This document shows, piece after piece, positions 5,753-9,005 of a stretch of DNA of 9,005 bases. The stretch comes from an uncultured Methylophaga sp. GTDB lineage: Bacteria > Pseudomonadota > Gammaproteobacteria > Nitrosococcales > Methylophagaceae. How positions within the stretch are numbered: the stretch's first letter is position 1; every line of letters begins with the position of its first letter. The position numbers and the translations under genes are program-made. Below the pieces are notes generated by a model. The model made no database searches. It saw only the letters and a program-made list of their open reading frames with translations, and had not been told where the DNA came from. The stretch covers positions 1-9,005 of the forward strand of contig CANRLD010000067.1 of NCBI GenBank assembly GCA_947631375.1. The letters are read 5' to 3'.

Positions 5753-7072
5753 ATGCCGAAACTCCCGATGACTGAACTAAGTAACCTGCAATTTGACGCG
5801 CAACATCTATGGCATCCCTATAGCAGTGTAAAAAATCCACCGCTGTTACATGAGGTCATTTCTGCCGAAGGTGTATATTTGACGCTGGATGATGGCCGGA
5901 AAATCATTGACGGCATGTCATCGTGGTGGTCGGCGATTCATGGTTATGCTCATCCACGCTTAAATGCAGCAGCCAAAGCACAGCTGGATCAAATGTCACA
6001 TGTAATGTTTGGCGGCCTGACCCACGACCCCGCAGTGAGTCTGGCGCGGCGATTAATTGCGATGACCGATGCAAGCCTGCAGCATGTGTTTTTGGCTGAT
6101 TCGGGATCAGTATCCGTTGAAGTTGCGATCAAAATGGCGATCCAGTACTGGTTCGCGCAAGGTAAAACCGACAAACAACAGTTGTTGTCATTACGTGGCG
6201 GTTATCACGGCGATACCTTTGGTGCGATGGCGGTGTGTGATCCGGTGAATGGGATGCACTCACACTTTGCCAAGGTGTTACCACAACATTTGTTTGCACC
6301 GACACCAACATGCCGCGAGGACGCACACTGGCAAGATAGTGATATTGCAGCAATGCGTTCGCTGATTGAAGCCAATCATCATCAGCTGGCCGCAGTTATT
6401 GTCGAGCCACTGGTGCAGGGCGCGGGAGGAATGCGCTTTTATTGTCCTCAATATTTACGTGAATTACGCAGTCTGTGTGATCAACATAATGTATTGCTGA
6501 TTTTTGATGAGATTGCGACGGGATTTGGCCGGACCGGTCATTTATTTGCCTACGAGGCCGCAGGCATAGTGCCGGATATTTTATGTCTTGGAAAAGCGCT
6601 GACCGGAGGCTACATGACGCTGGCCGCCACTTTATGTCAAAGCAAGGTGGCAGAAGGAATTGCAGCAGATGGGCAAGGAATATTGATGCACGGGCCAACC
6701 TTTATGGGCAATCCATTAGCCTGCCGGGTGGCATGCGAAAGCATAGATATCTTGCTGGAATCCAACTGGCAGCAACAGGTTTTATCGATTGAGCATCAGC
6801 TTAACACCGAATTGAGCGATCTGTCGGCACATTCGCTGGTCAAAGATGTACGAGTAAAGGGTGCTATTGGTGTGGTAGAGCTGACGATATCCGTTGAACC
6901 CTTTATGGCATGGCTACCTGCGTTTATTGTCGAGCAGGGCGTGTGGATCAGACCTTTCGGTGCGCTGATTTATATTATGCCGCCCTACATCATTTCCACT
7001 GAACAACTTAGCCAGTTAACGATGGCAATAAAAGCCATAGTGAACAAGGTTAGTGAATCAGTAAAATCCTGA
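5753..7072 (+). CDS. bioA: Adenosylmethionine-8-amino-7-oxononanoate aminotransferase (biotin synthesis)
   Basis: BioA converts KAPA (8-amino-7-oxononanoate) to DAPA with SAM as the amino donor and PLP as cofactor. The 439-residue protein shows LWHPYSSV (19-26), DGMSSWWSAIHGY (53-65), SHVMFGGLTH (82-91), LADSGSVSVEVA (114-125), GGYHGDTFGAM (149-159), PLP-contacting Asp252 in LIFDEIATGFGRTG, the PLP lysine Lys281 in CLGKALTGG, HGPTFMGNPLAC (313-324) and GVWIRPFG near the end. The ATG at 5753 has only a weak AAAGA before it. The ATG at 5768 (434 residues, MTELSNLQFD) aligns better with known N-termini but has no ribosome site either, so the start is uncertain by five codons. No other bio genes or clear BirA operator are visible; the gene seems to stand alone. 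Confidence 0.96.
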   Translation: MPKLPMTELSNLQFDAQHLWHPYSSVKNPPLLHEVISAEGVYLTLDDGRKIIDGMSSWWSAIHGYAHPRLNAAAKAQLDQMSHVMFGGLTHDPAVSLARRLIAMTDASLQHVFLADSGSVSVEVAIKMAIQYWFAQGKTDKQQLLSLRGGYHGDTFGAMAVCDPVNGMHSHFAKVLPQHLFAPTPTCREDAHWQDSDIAAMRSLIEANHHQLAAVIVEPLVQGAGGMRFYCPQYLRELRSLCDQHNVLLIFDEIATGFGRTGHLFAYEAAGIVPDILCLGKALTGGYMTLAATLCQSKVAEGIAADGQGILMHGPTFMGNPLACRVACESIDILLESNWQQQVLSIEHQLNTELSDLSAHSLVKDVRVKGAIGVVELTISVEPFMAWLPAFIVEQGVWIRPFGALIYIMPPYIISTEQLSQLTMAIKAIVNKVSESVKS

Positions 7073-7180
7073 GTCTGATCAAGGTTTAAGCTGATAGGCT
7101 TTCCAAACTCGTGACGTAACATCAGTACCGTTGCTCGATATTTGAGTAACAAATAACTTATAAATTTGGAGAAATGAATC

Positions 7181-7252
7181 ATGTGGACTAAACCAGAATA
7201 TTCAGATATGCGTTTCGGTTTTGAAGTAACCATGTATATCTGCAACCGTTAA
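7181..7252 (+). CDS. pqqA: PQQ precursor peptide PqqA
   Basis: This 23-codon gene encodes the ribosomally made precursor of pyrroloquinoline quinone. The peptide starts MWTKPEYSDMRFGF and ends EVTMYICNR, with the conserved Glu15 and Tyr19 spaced by three residues; PqqE joins these side chains before they are cut out to form PQQ. It closely resembles the Klebsiella peptide (ending LEVTLYISNR). GGAG (7168-7171) lies 9 nt before the ATG. No pqqB follows; a strong terminator does, so it is a single-gene unit or the tail of a bioA transcript (108 nt gap, no terminator between). A possible promoter, TTGCTC (7131-7136)-N17-TAACTT (7154-7159), would leave only about 15 nt of leader and is weak. PQQ is the cofactor of the methanol dehydrogenase at the left edge. 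Confidence 0.93.
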   Translation: MWTKPEYSDMRFGFEVTMYICNR

Positions 7253-7260
7253 TAACGGTT
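7244..7260 (+). repeat. Perfect inverted repeat across the pqqA stop codon
   Basis: AACCGTT (7244-7250), AAT, AACGGTT (7254-7260) forms a 7-bp stem with a 3-nt loop, including the last two codons and the stop. In RNA it would lie 13 nt before the terminator stem. It might protect or process the short message, or act as a binding site; function unknown. Confidence 0.5.
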
Positions 7261-7273
7261 CAATTTGTACGTG

Positions 7274-7307
7274 AAAACCCTTGGAGTTCTGCTCCAGGGG
7301 TTTTTTT
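7274..7307 (+). terminator. Intrinsic terminator after pqqA
   Basis: The stem of 7274-7286 with 7292-7304 has about 13 pairs (AAAACCCTTGGAG against CTCCAGGGGTTTT, one G-U pair), a 5-nt loop TTCTG, and a run of seven T. It lies 21 nt after the pqqA stop and separates pqqA from ahpC. Confidence 0.95.
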
Positions 7308-7333
7308 ATACTCTGAAGCTAGCAATCGTTTTT

Positions 7334-7370
7334 ATCGATTATATCTATTTAAATAACTCGTTTGACCATA
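7334..7370 (+). promoter_or_regulatory. Possible OxyR site at the ahpC promoter
   Basis: ATCG-N7-CTAT (7334-7348) matches one dimer half of the OxyR pattern (ATAG-N7-CTAT) at 7 of 8 positions. The second half, expected at 7356-7370, matches poorly. The location, next to and over the -35, is where OxyR binds at other ahpC promoters. Confidence 0.3.
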
Positions 7371-7390
7371 GAGTGGACGGGCCTTAGAAT
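7362..7390 (+). promoter_or_regulatory. Sigma-70 promoter of ahpC
   Basis: TTGACC (7362-7367), a 17-nt spacer and TAGAAT (7385-7390) are near consensus. Transcription would start around 7397, giving a leader of about 33 nt that includes AAGGAG (7417-7422), 7 nt before the ahpC ATG. Confidence 0.8.
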
Positions 7391-7429
7391 AGCTAGCGTC
7401 GCTTTTGACAAATCTTAAAGGAGTAGACC

Positions 7430-7996
7430 ATGTCGACTTTGATCAATTCAACAATTAAACCATTCAAAGCCACTGCATTTCACAAAGGCGAATTTGTCCC
7501 TGTCAGCGATGCTGATCTGAAAGGCAAGTGGTCCGTCGTATTCTTTTATCCAGCAGACTTTACTTTTGTTTGTCCAACTGAACTGGGTGATCTGGCAGAT
7601 CATTATGCGAAACTGCAAGAAATGGGCGTCGAAGTTTACTCGGTTTCAACAGACACGCATTTTACCCATAAAGCCTGGCATGATGCTTCTGAGACTATCA
7701 AGAAAATCAACTTCCCGATGATCGGTGATCCTACTGGCGCTATCAGCCGTAACTTTGAAGTAATGATCGAAGAGGATGGTCTGGCACTGCGCGGTACATT
7801 TGTCATTGATCCTGAAGGTGTTATTAAAGTTTCCGAAGTTCACGATCTGGGTATTGGCCGTAGCGCGAAAGAACTGGTTCGTAAGATTCAGGCGGCTCAA
7901 TATGTCGCTTCACATGATGGTGAAGTATGCCCGGCATCCTGGCAGCCTGGTGAAGAAACCTTGTCACCGTCTTTGGATCTGGTTGGCAAAATCTAA
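7430..7996 (+). CDS. ahpC: Alkyl hydroperoxide reductase peroxidase subunit AhpC
   Basis: AhpC is a typical 2-Cys peroxiredoxin that reduces hydrogen peroxide, organic hydroperoxides and peroxynitrite in the cytoplasm; AhpF regenerates it. The 188-residue protein (E. coli 187) has the peroxidatic Cys48 in YPADFTFVCPTEL and the resolving Cys167 in GEVCPASW. Around these lie STDTHFTHKAWH (73-84), FPMIGDP (95-101) and GTFVIDPEG (121-129), all standard for the AhpC/Prx1 group. It has a strong Shine-Dalgarno and its own promoter, and is separated from pqqA by a terminator. ahpF follows after 140 nt containing a strong hairpin. Peroxide induction through OxyR is likely from family knowledge, but the operator seen here is weak. 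Confidence 0.98.
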   Translation: MSTLINSTIKPFKATAFHKGEFVPVSDADLKGKWSVVFFYPADFTFVCPTELGDLADHYAKLQEMGVEVYSVSTDTHFTHKAWHDASETIKKINFPMIGDPTGAISRNFEVMIEEDGLALRGTFVIDPEGVIKVSEVHDLGIGRSAKELVRKIQAAQYVASHDGEVCPASWQPGEETLSPSLDLVGKI

Positions 7997-8014
7997 AGAA
8001 ATTTTGAAAAACAC

Positions 8015-8040
8015 AACCGATTTGACATCAGGTCACGGTT
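8015..8040 (+). repeat. Bulged hairpin downstream of ahpC
   Basis: AACCG (8015-8019) pairs with CGGTT (8036-8040), and TGAC (8023-8026) pairs with GTCA (8032-8035) around the loop ATCAG, leaving a 3-nt bulge. It also contains TTGACA (8022-8027), but no convincing -10 follows at the right distance, so a separate ahpF promoter here is doubtful. Confidence 0.35.
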
Positions 8041-8070
8041 TCACAATTTCTTACTAAACATTTGGCTCTC

Positions 8071-8110
8071 TGTTGCCCGAGGAATCCGCCTCGGGCAACA
8101 CATAATTTTT
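8071..8110 (+). terminator. Strong hairpin between ahpC and ahpF (attenuator)
   Basis: TGTTGCCCGAGG (8071-8082) and CCTCGGGCAACA (8089-8100) form a perfect 12-bp stem with the loop AATCCG. The T-run (8106-8110) begins 5 nt after the stem, so termination is probably partial. This suits an arrangement where ahpC is made in excess over ahpF; the stem could also protect the 3' end of the ahpC message. Confidence 0.75.
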
Positions 8111-8136
8111 ATAGAATTTTTGATGGCAGGTGTCTT

Positions 8137-9005
8137 ATGTTGGATGCAAATATTGCGGCACAGTTAACAACCTACTTGCAGAATCTGCAACGTCCGGTAG
8201 AACTGGTTGCGTCGCTTGATGAGAGTGCTAAGTCTCAGGAAATGCGTGAGTTGCTGGTGGAAATTGCCGGGATGTCTGACAAGGTCAGTTTTTCTGACGC
8301 AGGAAGTGATGCACGAAAACCCTCATTCTGCGTCAAGCAGCCGGGGGAGGATGAGCGAATTCATTTTGCCGGAATTCCGCTGGGACATGAATTTACTTCA
8401 TTGGTGCTGGCCTTGCTGCATACTGGCGGTCATCCAATGAAGATCGATTCAGAGGTGATCGAGCAAATCAAACAACTCGAAGGCGAGTTTGTCTTTGAAA
8501 CGTATATTTCCCTGTCATGTCAAAACTGTCCTGAAGTCGTCCAGGCATTGAATATCATGGCAGTGTTAAACCCGAATATTCGCCACACGATGATTGATGG
8601 GGCGTTGTATCCGCAAGAGATTGAATCACGTCAGATTATGGCGGTACCGACCGTGTATCTGAATGGTCAGGTGTTTGGACAAGGTCGCATCAGTCTGCCG
8701 GAAATCATCAGTAAACTGGATTCTGGTGTTGCTAAGCGTGAAGCCGAAAAAATCAGCCAGCGGGCACCGTATGATGTGTTAATCATTGGTGGTGGACCAG
8801 CCGGTGCTTCTGCGTCGATCTATGCTTCACGCAAAGGTATCCGCACAGGGATCGTTGCTGAAAGATTCGGCGGGCAAGTGATGGACACACTCGCGATTGA
8901 AAACTTTATTTCGGTCAAGGCAACCGAGGGTCCGAAACTGGTGTCAGCGCTTGAAGAACATGTTAAGGAATATGACATCGATGTGATGAACTTACAAACA
9001 GCAGC
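8137..9005 (+). CDS. ahpF: Alkyl hydroperoxide reductase flavoprotein subunit AhpF (5' part only)
   Basis: AhpF passes electrons from NADH through FAD and two disulfide centres to AhpC. The frame is open from the ATG at 8137 to the right edge (289 codons; the full protein is usually about 520). The N-terminal tandem thioredoxin-fold domain covers about 1-200 and contains the redox pair Cys128-Cys131 in SLSCQNCPEVVQAL and the cis-Pro segment MAVPTVYLNGQVFGQGR (168-184). The FAD-binding domain begins with YDVLIIGGGPAGASASIYASRKG (212-234), followed by GGQVMDT (245-251) and IENF. The NADH-binding domain and second CxxC lie past the window. GCAGG (8126-8130) sits 6 nt before the start. It is read from the ahpC promoter through the hairpin. 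Confidence 0.96.
   Translation, partial: MLDANIAAQLTTYLQNLQRPVELVASLDESAKSQEMRELLVEIAGMSDKVSFSDAGSDARKPSFCVKQPGEDERIHFAGIPLGHEFTSLVLALLHTGGHPMKIDSEVIEQIKQLEGEFVFETYISLSCQNCPEVVQALNIMAVLNPNIRHTMIDGALYPQEIESRQIMAVPTVYLNGQVFGQGRISLPEIISKLDSGVAKREAEKISQRAPYDVLIIGGGPAGASASIYASRKGIRTGIVAERFGGQVMDTLAIENFISVKATEGPKLVSALEEHVKEYDIDVMNLQTA

Noticed and set aside
7081..7110. Possible terminator between bioA and pqqA
   Set aside because: Only a 4-bp stem (AAGC/GCTT) without a T-run is visible, so read-through from bioA to pqqA remains possible.
8022..8027. TTGACA as the -35 of a separate ahpF promoter
   Set aside because: The hexamers 16-18 nt downstream (CAATTT, AATTTC, ATTTCT) are poor -10 elements, and the strong hairpin would lie between it and ahpF.
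8207..8440. Plus-strand frame of 77 codons
   Set aside because: It is an out-of-frame shadow of ahpF, which continues unbroken from 8137 to the window edge.

Overview
The window reads as ordinary chromosome of a methylotrophic gammaproteobacterium, most likely Methylophaga-like; the genus is inferred. The clues are a PQQ-dependent methanol dehydrogenase (probably the lanthanide type, XoxF) leaving the left edge, a 23-codon PQQ precursor gene (pqqA), and gammaproteobacterial-type TrmJ, CysE, IscR, BioA and AhpC/AhpF proteins. I see no mobile elements, CRISPR arrays or phage genes.

Left part (1-1120): the 5' end of the methanol dehydrogenase gene lies on the minus strand, preceded by about 545 bp without a gene. 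That gap holds a perfect 10-bp inverted repeat, a repeated 9-mer and further small palindromes, probably the dehydrogenase control region and the tail of the tRNA transcript. A minus-strand tRNA-Leu(CAA) follows with its own promoter, divergent from queA.

Centre (1121-5734): six plus-strand genes are tightly packed: queA, trmJ, cysE, iscR, a NifS/IscS-type cysteine desulfurase and an IscA-type A-carrier. queA/trmJ and trmJ/cysE each overlap by 4 nt (ATGA). A strong match to the IscR type-1 operator overlaps the cysE stop, so iscR probably represses its own promoter. The group ends at a clear terminator. It joins anticodon-loop modification (queA at position 34, trmJ at 32), cysteine synthesis (cysE) and sulfur mobilisation for Fe-S clusters (desulfurase, A-carrier, IscR). 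No IscU, HscA/B or ferredoxin gene is present here.

Right part (5753-9005): bioA (biotin synthesis) has a candidate promoter overlapping the preceding terminator. Next comes pqqA, missed by length-based gene calling, with its own strong terminator and no pqqB after it. The peroxide-detoxification pair ahpC-ahpF follows, with a consensus promoter before ahpC, a 12-bp hairpin between the genes and ahpF running off the right edge.

The most interesting points are the orphan pqqA and its RNA structures, the repeats upstream of the methanol dehydrogenase, the IscR box inside the cysE end, the reduced Fe-S gene set, and a queA start that looks leaderless.
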